Below, piece after piece: positions 51,626 to 60,274 of a stretch of 64,000 nucleotides of DNA (positions are counted from its first letter, which is position 1; every line of letters begins with the position of its first letter). The notes under the pieces were generated by a model that was not told the origin of the DNA, searched no databases, and saw only the letters and a program-made list of their open reading frames with translations. The position numbers and the translations under genes are program-made. The stretch comes from an uncultured Blautia sp. (GTDB lineage Bacteria; Bacillota; Clostridia; Lachnospirales; Lachnospiraceae), in the NCBI GenBank assembly GCA_934424575.1, contig CAKRXU010000001.1, forward strand, positions 1 to 64,000. The letters are read 5' to 3'.

Positions 51626-51952
51626 ATGACAATTCTCAAATGTTCTGCAACCAAATGTATGTACAACGAAAACGAACTCTGTTCCCGAGGTGATATCGAG
51701 ATCACCGGTGCGGGTGCCCGTAATGCGGATGAAACAAACTGCGGAAGTTTCCGTGAACGAAATGCTTCCGGTGCTGCCATGAACAGTGAAGCGCACCACT
51801 GCGGCTGCGAAAAGATCAACATCGACTGCAAAGCCCAGGAATGTACCTACAACGAACACTGCAAATGTACCGCCTCCGCTATTGATGTCTCCGGATGCAG
51901 TACAGAAGGATGCAATGAGACAAAATGCAGTACCTTCTCCTGTAAATGCTGA
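51626..51952 (+). CDS. Cysteine-rich protein with two DUF1540 domains
   Basis: A 108-residue protein with two copies of the DUF1540 metal-binding-like module: LKCSATKCMYNENELCSRGDIEITG...ETNCGSF and IDCKAQECTYNEHCKCTASAIDVSG...ETKCSTF. Fifteen cysteines are present. Members are known in spore-forming and other Clostridia and are thought to bind metal, with no proven role. AGGAGG precedes the ATG. It reads away from infC, with 359 bases between the two genes. Confidence 0.85.
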   Translation: MTILKCSATKCMYNENELCSRGDIEITGAGARNADETNCGSFRERNASGAAMNSEAHHCGCEKINIDCKAQECTYNEHCKCTASAIDVSGCSTEGCNETKCSTFSCKC

Positions 51953-52005
51953 TTTCTCTTCCCTTAACTGCCCCCATTCCTGAATAAACTGATATATAAT
52001 ACAAA

Positions 52006-52033
52006 GAAGACGCTGTGGAAACACAGCGTCTTC
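52006..52033. terminator. Terminator shared by the DUF1540 gene and ftsZ
   Basis: A perfect 12 bp stem, GAAGACGCTGTG (52006-52017) with CACAGCGTCTTC (52022-52033), and a 4-base loop. The two genes converge on it. T runs on both sides are short. Confidence 0.72.
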
Positions 52034-52047
52034 GTATGTTCTTATTC

Positions 52048-53223
52048 TTATCTGTTTCTGAGGAAATCCGGGATCTGGATGTCCTTTTTCTGTACAGTGC
52101 TTGACGGCATCTTAGTATTGAATGTCGGGGATGACTGCATGTTTGGCAGGTTGAAGCTTGGCATGCTCATTGTCGGCTGTGCCTGAGCTGTAGCTGTATT
52201 CGCTGCTGCCGGTTTGCGGACACTGAACGGTGTGGTGTTGCTTCTGTTTCCAAACGGTGTGGATTTTGCTTCCAGATCGGAAAGTCCTGTTGCGATCACT
52301 GTGATTCTTGCGTAATCTGCAACGGAGTCATCGTACATAGCACCGAAGATGATGTTGGAATCCTCTCCTGTGAGCTCCTGTACGTAGCTTGCTGCATCGT
52401 TTGCATCCATAAGAGAGATATCTCCGGAGATGTTGATGATCACATGAGTTGCGCCCTTGATGGTTGTCTCCAGAAGTGGGGAGGATACCGCCTGCTGTAC
52501 TGCCTCCATCGCCTTGTCGTCTCCTCTTGCTTCACCAATTCCGATATGAGCGATTCCCTTGTCTCTCATCACTGTCTGAACATCTGCGAAGTCAAGGTTG
52601 ATCAGAGCCGGGAGATTGATCAGGTCTGTGATGCCCTGTACTGCCTGCTGAAGAACTTCATCTGCTTTGCGAAGAGCTTCCGGCATGGTTGTACGGCGAT
52701 CTACGATCTCTAACAGCTTGTCATTCGGAATGACGATCAGTGTGTCAACAGCTTTCTTCAGATTTTCGATTCCAGACAGAGCATTGTTCATACGTGTTTT
52801 TGCTTCGAAACGGAAAGGCTTCGTAACAACGCCGACGGTCAGGATTCCCATCTCTTTGGCTGCTGCTGCGATGACCGGTGCTGCACCTGTACCAGTGCCG
52901 CCACCCATACCACAGGTAACAAATACCATGTCTGCACCTTCCATTAACTGTTTAACTTCTTCTATGCTCTCCTCGGCAGCCTTCTGGCCAACTTCCGGCT
53001 GTGCACCGGCGCCAAGGCCCTTCGTAATCTTTTCACCAATCTGAAGTACTGTTGGAGCTTTGCAAAGTGTCAGGGCCTGTTTATCAGTATTTACACCAAC
53101 AAACTCTACTCCTCCGATAGCCTCTTCCACCATTCTGTTTACTGCATTATTTCCAGCTCCGCCTACGCCAATTACAATAATCTTGGCAGAAGACTCGGCC
53201 TCATTTGACATAATCTCTAACAA
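52048..53223 (-). CDS. ftsZ: Cell division protein FtsZ
   Basis: A 391-residue tubulin-like GTPase that forms the division ring. The GTP-binding loop is GGGTGTG at 107-113; the N-terminal [17 protein letters not shown] and the synergy loop region [11 protein letters not shown] are present. A Gln/Pro/Ser/Thr linker (about 320-375) leads to the conserved C-terminal peptide [11 protein letters not shown] that binds partners such as FtsA and SepF. The start is taken as TTG, 7 bases after AGGAGG; the first ATG is 12 bases further on and poorly spaced. It has its own promoter after divIB. Confidence 0.97.
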   Translation of the reverse strand: MLEIMSNEAESSAKIIVIGVGGAGNNAVNRMVEEAIGGVEFVGVNTDKQALTLCKAPTVLQIGEKITKGLGAGAQPEVGQKAAEESIEEVKQLMEGADMVFVTCGMGGGTGTGAAPVIAAAAKEMGILTVGVVTKPFRFEAKTRMNNALSGIENLKKAVDTLIVIPNDKLLEIVDRRTTMPEALRKADEVLQQAVQGITDLINLPALINLDFADVQTVMRDKGIAHIGIGEARGDDKAMEAVQQAVSSPLLETTIKGATHVIINISGDISLMDANDAASYVQELTGEDSNIIFGAMYDDSVADYARITVIATGLSDLEAKSTPFGNRSNTTPFSVRKPAAANTATAQAQPTMSMPSFNLPNMQSSPTFNTKMPSSTVQKKDIQIPDFLRNR

Positions 53224-53278
53224 TGTACTTCCTCCTTTTATCTTCCTGATATTGTCATATCAAGCTACATATAGATAT

Positions 53279-53307
53279 ATCATATATTTTTTTCTTGAAT
53301 TAATCAA
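53279..53307 (-). promoter_or_regulatory. Promoter of ftsZ
   Basis: TTGATT (53302-53307), 17 bases, TATGAT (53279-53284) on the minus strand, in the gap after divIB. Confidence 0.6.
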
Positions 53308-53359
53308 CTACTATTTTTGTTTTTTTATACTTTTTTCACGATTCTTTGCTGTCGAATAG

Positions 53360-54583
53360 CTAGTATTCCTCATCGTAATAGTCCCCTTCTTCGTCTGAAT
53401 AATCGCTTTCATCGCTATTTTCTTCACTGTCTTCTGAGCTGTCGTATGACAGATTTTCCCCGCTCTGATCACTCTCCGAATCTCCTGCATCCACGGTATT
53501 TTCGGTGTTTCCACTGTCATCAGGCTTTGCTCCTACATAGTTCCCGTCGGCATCATACTCACCGGTTCCGTCAAATCCGCCATCTTCATTATAGCCACCA
53601 GTCCAGTCTCCAAAGCTGTCCAGAAGTTCCTGCGTCGGTGCAGGACCAACATAATTCAGATCCGCATCATATTCTCCGTTTCCGGTATAATCGCCTTCCT
53701 CATCGTAACCGCCAACCCATCTCTCAAGTGCTGTATCCAGTGTACTTACCGGTTTCGGTCCGACATAATTTCCATTTTCGTCGTACTCACCGTCTCCTGT
53801 GTAGTCACCATTTTCATCATAGCCGCCATTCCAGTTCTCTGCTGTTACTTCCGCTTCTGCTTCCTCAGATTCAAAGGTCACTGTTTTGGAATTGCGCGAT
53901 ATATTTTCCATATGGAGGATCCCCTTCTGACCAGAAAGCTCAGGGAGAATCGCAATTGCTCTTGTCATCTTGTCTTCCAGATACTGATCCTTTCCAAGCT
54001 GAACTGTAATGTCCCCATACAAAAGACTGATCTCATAATTATCATCAAAAATGATATGATCCGGAACCATATCATTTTTTGCAAAGATCGTAGAAAGTGC
54101 CACTGCTGTATTCAGGATCGTTTCTTTGATCGGAAGTTTTTCTTCCATGATCACCTTTTTGACCTGGATCCCATCAAAAAAAGCAACTTTTGTGTCTCTT
54201 ATTTTGCTGCCCTCGACAAAATAACCACTTCGATCAAAATAAATATAACTGTCCAGATAAGGTATACACCCTACCACATTTTTTTCTTTTACTGTAATGA
54301 TCAGCTTGTTCCTTCCAGAACGTCTGACATTGAAACTTTCAATGTATGGAAGGCTCTCTGCTGCATCTTTTGCATAAAACATCGGCGCCAATATGGAGTT
54401 CGTTGTCAGCGTCCCTTTCAGGATCTTTTCTTTCAGCTGGTCTTCAGAATAATGGTCACTTCCCATAACTTCTACAGTCTTTACATGAAAAAAAGTAAAG
54501 AAAAAAACTACTGCCGCCAGAAATATTACTGCCGCACTTCCAAAAATGAATTTACGTGTGCTGTCATTGCTGGATGTCTTCAT
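53360..54583 (-). CDS. divIB: Division protein DivIB/FtsQ with a long acidic repeat tail
   Basis: A bitopic septal protein of about 407 residues. A short cytoplasmic N-terminus, one membrane segment (about 14-32) and a POTRA domain (FHVKTVEVMGSDHYSEDQLKEKI, about 33-105) are followed by the beta domain. After residue 250 comes an unusual tail: three 38-residue repeats, each with W.GGY.E.G...G.GEYD...NYVG..P (about 251-288, 289-326, 327-354), then an Asp/Glu/Ser/Tyr stretch to the end. Usual homologues are about 250-300 residues. The start is uncertain; MKTSSND overlaps murA by 20 bases, and a GTG 39 bases earlier is possible. Confidence 0.88.
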   Translation of the reverse strand: MKTSSNDSTRKFIFGSAAVIFLAAVVFFFTFFHVKTVEVMGSDHYSEDQLKEKILKGTLTTNSILAPMFYAKDAAESLPYIESFNVRRSGRNKLIITVKEKNVVGCIPYLDSYIYFDRSGYFVEGSKIRDTKVAFFDGIQVKKVIMEEKLPIKETILNTAVALSTIFAKNDMVPDHIIFDDNYEISLLYGDITVQLGKDQYLEDKMTRAIAILPELSGQKGILHMENISRNSKTVTFESEEAEAEVTAENWNGGYDENGDYTGDGEYDENGNYVGPKPVSTLDTALERWVGGYDEEGDYTGNGEYDADLNYVGPAPTQELLDSFGDWTGGYNEDGGFDGTGEYDADGNYVGAKPDDSGNTENTVDAGDSESDQSGENLSYDSSEDSEENSDESDYSDEEGDYYDEEY

Positions 54584-55847
54584 ATGTTGTAATTCCCGTA
54601 TCCTTTTTGATTTTTCCACCAAGAGCAGAAATGTCCTGATTTATATTTTCATAACCTCGATGGATAAATGAATATCCTTCTATAATAGACTCGCCCTGTG
54701 CAGCAAGTGCTGCGATTATCAGAGCTGCACCTCCCCTGAGTTCCTGTGCCCGAAGCTTTTGACCTTTTAAAAAAGACGTTCCGATTATCCGTGCCTCTCT
54801 TCCTTCAATTCTGATCTGCGCTCCCATCCGGTTCAGTTCTTCTGCTATCTTGAAACGGTCTTCAAAAACTGCCTCCCGGATACGGCTCTCACCTGAAATT
54901 GTCGCAAGCACTGCCATAAGCGGTGACTGCAGATCTGTTGGAAATCCCGGATATACCGCCGTTTCCGTCATAGGAACAGAAAAACGCACCTGACTTCCGT
55001 CCGCTAATAGTTTACCACTGTTCCATTCATATTGTCCACCCATTTTCCGATATACTTCCAGGAAAGCAGCAAGCTCATCCTGTGGTGCATTCTGAATTTC
55101 AATTTTTCCTCTGGTTGCCGCTGCCGCACACAGATATGTTCCGGCAACGATCCTGTCTGGAGGAACTTGCATATCTCCGCCTTTAAGACAGCATTTCCCC
55201 ATGATCTGGATCTCATCTGTTCCTTCTCCCTGGATTTTTGCCCCCATTTTTTTGAGAAATCTGCAGAGCCATATAACTTCCGGTTCTCTTGCACAATTAT
55301 ATATTCTTGTCTGCCCCTCTGCCAGAACTGCTGTCAGAATCGCCTGTTCCGTTGCCCCCACACTGCATCCTGCAAAAAACACCTCTGTCCCAAGAAGTTT
55401 CCTGCAGGATGCTTCCAGATATTTCTGTCCTTCGTCTATGTGTGCTCCGAATTTCCGAAGCGCATAAAGATGCAGATCTATCGGTCTCTTTCCAATCACA
55501 CAGCCACCTGGATAACCCATAGAAGCTTTTCCTGTCCTTCCAAGCAATGGCCCCAGCAAAATGACAGAAGAACGCATTTTTTCTGTATATTTCCCTGGAA
55601 TCGCGTTTTTTTCTATTTCTGTACAATCCAGATACAGGTCATGTTCTTCCCACCATATTTTTGCGCCAAGCGTTATTAGAATTTCTTTCATGCAAAATAC
55701 ATCTGCAATCTTCGGACAGTTTCTAAGGATGCTTATTCCCGGATAGAGAAGAGCTGCTGCCATCATTGGCAGTGCAGCATTTTTGGAGCCCTGGATCCGG
55801 ATACTTCCATGTAGGGGTTTTCCTCCTGCTATGTGAATTCTATCCAC
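54564..55847 (-). CDS. murA: UDP-N-acetylglucosamine 1-carboxyvinyltransferase
   Basis: A 427-residue enzyme that transfers enolpyruvate to UDP-GlcNAc, the first committed step of peptidoglycan synthesis. Lys22 and Asn23 (QGSKNAALP), the loop cysteine Cys116 (YPGGCVIGKRP, the fosfomycin target) and the C-terminal catalytic-site stretch TAVYPGFPTDLQSP are all present, so it should be active. Firmicutes often have two copies; this one lies in the division cluster where murB, murC or murG might be found. The start is GTG with GGGAG upstream. The stop overlaps divIB. Confidence 0.93.
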   Translation of the reverse strand: MDRIHIAGGKPLHGSIRIQGSKNAALPMMAAALLYPGISILRNCPKIADVFCMKEILITLGAKIWWEEHDLYLDCTEIEKNAIPGKYTEKMRSSVILLGPLLGRTGKASMGYPGGCVIGKRPIDLHLYALRKFGAHIDEGQKYLEASCRKLLGTEVFFAGCSVGATEQAILTAVLAEGQTRIYNCAREPEVIWLCRFLKKMGAKIQGEGTDEIQIMGKCCLKGGDMQVPPDRIVAGTYLCAAAATRGKIEIQNAPQDELAAFLEVYRKMGGQYEWNSGKLLADGSQVRFSVPMTETAVYPGFPTDLQSPLMAVLATISGESRIREAVFEDRFKIAEELNRMGAQIRIEGREARIIGTSFLKGQKLRAQELRGGAALIIAALAAQGESIIEGYSFIHRGYENINQDISALGGKIKKDTGITTYEDIQQ

Positions 55848-55966
55848 TCAGTTCACTCCCAAAGGGCCTCTTACATTTATTATATGTCACTGCAGGTTTT
55901 CTGTGATTTTTCAGTCTGCACCTGAAACCGGCGAATCTGCCACGGATTCCTTCCTGTTATACAATA

Positions 55967-56003
55967 AAAAAGCCAAATCTGAATTTCAAATCTGGCTTTT
56001 CTT
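55967..56003 (-). terminator. Intrinsic terminator after murD
   Basis: AAAAGCCA...TGGCTTTT (outer stem about 55970-56003, with inner pairs AATCTG and CAAATCT partly matched) followed on the minus strand by TTTTTTATT. It divides the cluster into an rsmH-murD part and a murA-ftsZ part. Confidence 0.7.
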
Positions 56004-56038
56004 CTATATTAATATATTTTGTAAAAATCGCCCAAAAA

Positions 56039-57397
56039 TCAAAGAGCTTTTACGTATTCTTTGAACATATCTCCACGCTGTTCATAATTATCAAACTGTC
56101 CCCAGCTTGCACATGCAGGTGAAAGGAGAACAGCATCTCCCGGCTCTGCTTTCTGTGCACAGAACTCTACGGCTTCTTTGAGATCCTCACAAAGAACGAT
56201 GTTCGGGCATACGCCGAGACGCTCTGCGGCTTCTTTGATCTTCTCTCTTGTCTGTCCGATCAGCACGAGGTAACGAACCTTGCCGTCAAAAGCATTCAGC
56301 CATTCATCGTAGCTGGATCCTTTGTCATAGCCTCCGCCGATCAGCAGGGTAGGACGGTTCATCGCCTGGATCCCCTTGATTGCTGCATCCGGGTTGGTTC
56401 CCTTGGAATCATTATAATAAGCAACTCCGTTTTTCTCTGTGACGTATTCAATTCTATGTTCTACCGCTGTAAACTCACAGATGCTCTTACGGATGCTCTC
56501 CACGGAAACACCTGCATAATAAGCCATTGCAGATGCGGCCATTACGTTCTCAAAATTATGCTGTCCCAGAAGTTTAAGTTCTCCTGTATGTACAAGAGGA
56601 ATTTCCTCATCTGCCGTCCTGAGTACGATCAGATCTCCATCCAGATAAATTCCCTCATCGAGCTTTCTCACACTGGAAAAATAAACCGTCTTTGGAACGA
56701 TGTTTTTGCCAAATTCGCGGAGTACCGGATCCTCATAATTCAGGATACAATAATCCTCCGGTTTCTGATTCTTGACGATCAGTTCTTTGACACGAATATA
56801 TTCTTCCATTGTATGATGTCTGTTCAGATGGTCTTCTGTGATATTGAGGATCGCACTGACCTGTGGAGCAAATTCATCAATGGTTTCCAGCTGAAAACTG
56901 CTGATTTCTGCTACTGTTGTAGAATTTTCTTTCATTTCCGGTGATTTAGAGGTATATGGCGTTCCAATATTTCCTACTACAAATACAGAATCCTCTGCGT
57001 CAGCCATGATCTTACCCAGAAGAGCTGTTGTAGTTGTCTTGCCATTTGTTCCGGTAATCGCAAGTACACGTCCCTTACCTGTACGATAAGCAAGCTCAAC
57101 CTCTCCCCATACCGGGATCTTGTGCTCATAAAAATTCTTTACTACCGGAATATCTGTCGGAACACCTGGGCTGAGTACGACCAGGTCCAGATTGTTTACT
57201 ACTTCTTCCGGAAGTTCTCCTGCATAGATTTCTACATTCTGTGCATTTGCAAGCTTATTCAAGACAGCGGCTTTATCTGTTTTTTCGTTGCCATCAAACA
57301 AGATCACATGGGCTCCTGTCTGTTTCAACAGATCAGCGGCTCCTATACCACTTTTGCCAGTACCGAAAACCAGTACCTTTTTGCCCTGTAAATTCAT
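56039..57397 (-). CDS. murD: UDP-N-acetylmuramoyl-L-alanine:D-glutamate ligase
   Basis: A 452-residue cytoplasmic ligase adding D-glutamate to the UDP-MurNAc stem. The start is MNLQGKKVLV with AGGAGG upstream; the longer frame is not used. The substrate-binding N-domain has GTGKSGIGAADLL; the ATP loop is AITGTNGKTTTTALLG; further marks are EISSFQLETI, NITEDHLNRH and YYNDSKGTNPDA. All family motifs are intact. Confidence 0.96.
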   Translation of the reverse strand: MNLQGKKVLVFGTGKSGIGAADLLKQTGAHVILFDGNEKTDKAAVLNKLANAQNVEIYAGELPEEVVNNLDLVVLSPGVPTDIPVVKNFYEHKIPVWGEVELAYRTGKGRVLAITGTNGKTTTTALLGKIMADAEDSVFVVGNIGTPYTSKSPEMKENSTTVAEISSFQLETIDEFAPQVSAILNITEDHLNRHHTMEEYIRVKELIVKNQKPEDYCILNYEDPVLREFGKNIVPKTVYFSSVRKLDEGIYLDGDLIVLRTADEEIPLVHTGELKLLGQHNFENVMAASAMAYYAGVSVESIRKSICEFTAVEHRIEYVTEKNGVAYYNDSKGTNPDAAIKGIQAMNRPTLLIGGGYDKGSSYDEWLNAFDGKVRYLVLIGQTREKIKEAAERLGVCPNIVLCEDLKEAVEFCAQKAEPGDAVLLSPACASWGQFDNYEQRGDMFKEYVKAL

Positions 57398-57432
57398 TTC
57401 ATATTCCTCCTGAAACTTTGTGATGCTTTTTG

Positions 57433-58389
57433 TCAAAGAGCAAGCAGTGCGATCAGGCACATAACTGCTGTTATAATGGAAAATACGGCTACAACTCTTG
57501 TTTCTGACCATCCGCATAATTCAAAATGATGATGGATCGGCGCCATTTTGAAGATACGCTTTCCATGAGTTTTCTTAAAGTAAGTTACCTGGATGATAAC
57601 AGACAAAACCTCAACCAGATAGATCAAACCGACCAGAAGAATAAACAGCGGCATCTGCATCATATACGCTGCTCCTGCCACAAATCCTCCAAGTGCCAGT
57701 GAACCGGTATCTCCCATGAATACTTTGGCCGGATACACATTAAATAACAAGAATCCCATCAGTCCGCCGACAACCGCACAGGTGATCGGCTCAATACCGC
57801 TCTTCGTTCCAATAGAAACGACGGTAAAGAATACAGCAACGATCAAAGTCACACTTGATGCCAGTCCGTCCAGACCGTCTGTAAAGTTCACGCCATTTAC
57901 CGTTCCGATCACAGCAAAAAACAGTACAGGAATTGCAAGCCATCCCAGATTCAGATAGTGATCTGTCCAGAACGGAATGCGCATTGCCAGGTTTACGTCT
58001 GTATAGTTTACAAGGTAATAAGTAAACACGGCGGTTACAACCACCTGCAGAGAAAACTTCTGCCATGGAAGAAGACCATCGGAACGTCTCAGGACTACTT
58101 TGAGATAATCATCCAGGAATCCGATAATTCCAAAGCCCAAAGTCAGAAACAATACCGGAATTACTTTTGGATAATCTTTTACATAAAACAGGGATGTTAC
58201 AACTGTAGCTATCAAAAAGATGATACCTCCCATTGTAGGCGTACCTGCTTTTTTCAGGTGAGACTGCACACCTTCCACACGTTCTGTCTGTCCCATCTTG
58301 AGTTTTCTCAGAAACGGGATGATGATCGGTCCCAAGATCGCACTGATCACAAATGCGATCAGGACAGGGATTACAACTTGATAATTCAT
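57433..58389 (-). CDS. mraY: Phospho-N-acetylmuramoyl-pentapeptide-transferase
   Basis: A 318-residue membrane enzyme that makes lipid I from UDP-MurNAc-pentapeptide and undecaprenyl phosphate. The start MNYQVVIPV follows GAGGTG. Key aspartates are in GFLDDYLKV and NFTDGLDGLA, and MGDTGSLALGG and the histidine motif APIHHHFE are present. Ten membrane segments are expected. It is followed by murD as usual. Confidence 0.96.
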   Translation of the reverse strand: MNYQVVIPVLIAFVISAILGPIIIPFLRKLKMGQTERVEGVQSHLKKAGTPTMGGIIFLIATVVTSLFYVKDYPKVIPVLFLTLGFGIIGFLDDYLKVVLRRSDGLLPWQKFSLQVVVTAVFTYYLVNYTDVNLAMRIPFWTDHYLNLGWLAIPVLFFAVIGTVNGVNFTDGLDGLASSVTLIVAVFFTVVSIGTKSGIEPITCAVVGGLMGFLLFNVYPAKVFMGDTGSLALGGFVAGAAYMMQMPLFILLVGLIYLVEVLSVIIQVTYFKKTHGKRIFKMAPIHHHFELCGWSETRVVAVFSIITAVMCLIALLAL

Positions 58390-58462
58390 CCTCACACCTC
58401 TTATCATTCTTTTGTTTTTTTGTCATGTTTGATTATAAGGCTTTTTCGTACATTTCGCAACC

Positions 58463-60205
58463 CTATGTTGTGCTTCCCTCAGACCTGTCAATTTCCATAT
58501 AAGGAAGAACATTCTCAAAGATCGTACGCACAACAGGTGCAGCAATCGTTCCTCCATAATAAATTCCTTTTGGATCATGAATAATGCAAAGTGCAAGGAC
58601 CTGAGGTTCCTCTGCCGGGGCAAATCCGAGAAAAGACGAAATATAGCGGTTTGCACTTCTTGGAAGAGTCTGGGATGTCGCTGTTTTTCCACCAACCGCA
58701 TATCCTTCAACCGCTGCATTTTTCCCCGATCCTTCGGATACAACTTTTTCCAGGATATATCTGATCTTCTCTGAGGTTTCTGATGAAATGATTCCGGTTT
58801 TTATCGGATACTCCAGCTCTCGAATAATAGTTCCATCCTCATCCTCTACTGCTACGCCAAAGTGCGGAGTGATCCTGCGTCCGCCATTGATCAGTGAACT
58901 CACTGTCGTTGCCAGCTGAAGTGGCGTGATCTGAAAAGACTGTCCAAATGAAACTGTCGCCAGCTCCACATTTCCCATATTCTTTGCCTGATGCATGATC
59001 GTTCCTGCTTCGCCTGGCAGATCGATCCCTGTTTTTTCCAGAAGTCCAAATTTTTTGAAATAGTGGTAATAATTTTCGACTCCAAGTCTCAGGCCCACTT
59101 CAATAAAAACAGGATTACAGGAATTCTGCGCGCCCTCAACAAAGTTCTGTGAACCATGTCCTCGCCTGTTTGCACAGTGTATTCTTCTGTCATCCACTAT
59201 TTTGTAGCCCGGACAATAAAAGCGGTCTTCAAGATTTACCACGCCTTCCTCCAGACCCGCCGCCATTGTTATAATTTTAAATGTTGACCCTGGTTCATAA
59301 GTATCATTCAGACACGGATTTCTCCACATCTGATTCAGAAGTTCCTGCTTTTTTTCCTCACTCAGGCCGGACACATCCTCTTCTGTATTAAGTTTAAACG
59401 GCTGGTTCAGATCAAACTCCGGAACATTCACACAGGCGTAAATTTCTCCATTCTGTGGATTCATCAGAAGGATGGAAACACGTTCTGCTTCTTTTTCCTC
59501 CATAACTTTTTTGGCTGCCTGCTGTACATACTCCTGGATATTAACATCCAGACTGATCCTGAGATTTCTTCCCGCCAGCGGTTCTTCTCTGTCCTCGCCG
59601 ATCCCGTCCAGTTCAATCCCCCGTGCATCTGTTGTTGTAAGGATCTTTCCTGACTCACCGCTCAAAATATCTTCATATTGAACCTCCAGTCCGATGATTC
59701 CCTGATTGTCCGCCCCTGTAAATCCAAGAACTTTTGATGCCAGCGAGTCATATGGATAATATCTTTTATAGTCTTCATCCACTTTTACGCCGGAAAGCCC
59801 CGCTTTTCTTATTTCATCGCCTGTCATTTTCTCAACATTTGTCTTTATCCTTTCGATGGAGGATACTTTTTCTACTTTTTTGCGGATGGTATCTTCTGAT
59901 ATTTCCAGTTTTTGTGATAACAATGAAATGATTTTTTCCGGTTCTTTGATCTGACTGTGGATAACAGATACGGTACAGACCGTTTTATTGGAAGCAAGAA
60001 TATTTCCTTTTGCATCCACGATCTTTCCTCTTGCCGCTTTGATCGACCGTTCTCTCTCATGCAGATCCTGTGCTTTTTGGTAGTAATAATCCGACTTAAA
60101 CCCCATCAGATAAACAAGCCTGCCCGCCAGTCCCAGCATCATGACTGCACATAAAAGAAACACTACCCACACTTTCCGTTTGTGAAAGGTACTGTTTTTT
60201 TTCAT
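58463..60205 (-). CDS. Class B penicillin-binding protein with KTA in place of KTG
   Basis: A 580-residue septal-type transpeptidase (FtsI/SpoVD family) with a short cytoplasmic tail, one membrane segment (about 13-34), a PBP-dimer domain (RGKIVDAKGNILASN) and a transpeptidase domain. The active serine is Ser307 (GSTFK) and the second motif is NSCN. The third motif reads Lys507-Thr-Ala (GGKTATSQ), where most enzymes have Lys-Thr-Gly. There is no PASTA domain. It is the second of two class B PBPs in a row, 70 bases after the first and just before mraY. Whether it acts in division or sporulation cannot be told. Confidence 0.9.
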   Translation of the reverse strand: MKKNSTFHKRKVWVVFLLCAVMMLGLAGRLVYLMGFKSDYYYQKAQDLHERERSIKAARGKIVDAKGNILASNKTVCTVSVIHSQIKEPEKIISLLSQKLEISEDTIRKKVEKVSSIERIKTNVEKMTGDEIRKAGLSGVKVDEDYKRYYPYDSLASKVLGFTGADNQGIIGLEVQYEDILSGESGKILTTTDARGIELDGIGEDREEPLAGRNLRISLDVNIQEYVQQAAKKVMEEKEAERVSILLMNPQNGEIYACVNVPEFDLNQPFKLNTEEDVSGLSEEKKQELLNQMWRNPCLNDTYEPGSTFKIITMAAGLEEGVVNLEDRFYCPGYKIVDDRRIHCANRRGHGSQNFVEGAQNSCNPVFIEVGLRLGVENYYHYFKKFGLLEKTGIDLPGEAGTIMHQAKNMGNVELATVSFGQSFQITPLQLATTVSSLINGGRRITPHFGVAVEDEDGTIIRELEYPIKTGIISSETSEKIRYILEKVVSEGSGKNAAVEGYAVGGKTATSQTLPRSANRYISSFLGFAPAEEPQVLALCIIHDPKGIYYGGTIAAPVVRTIFENVLPYMEIDRSEGSTT

Positions 60206-60274
60206 AAAAAAATCCCTCCGAAGACTGTCATACTATTTATTATATGTCCAATCTCCGGAGAGAATCACTATGCT

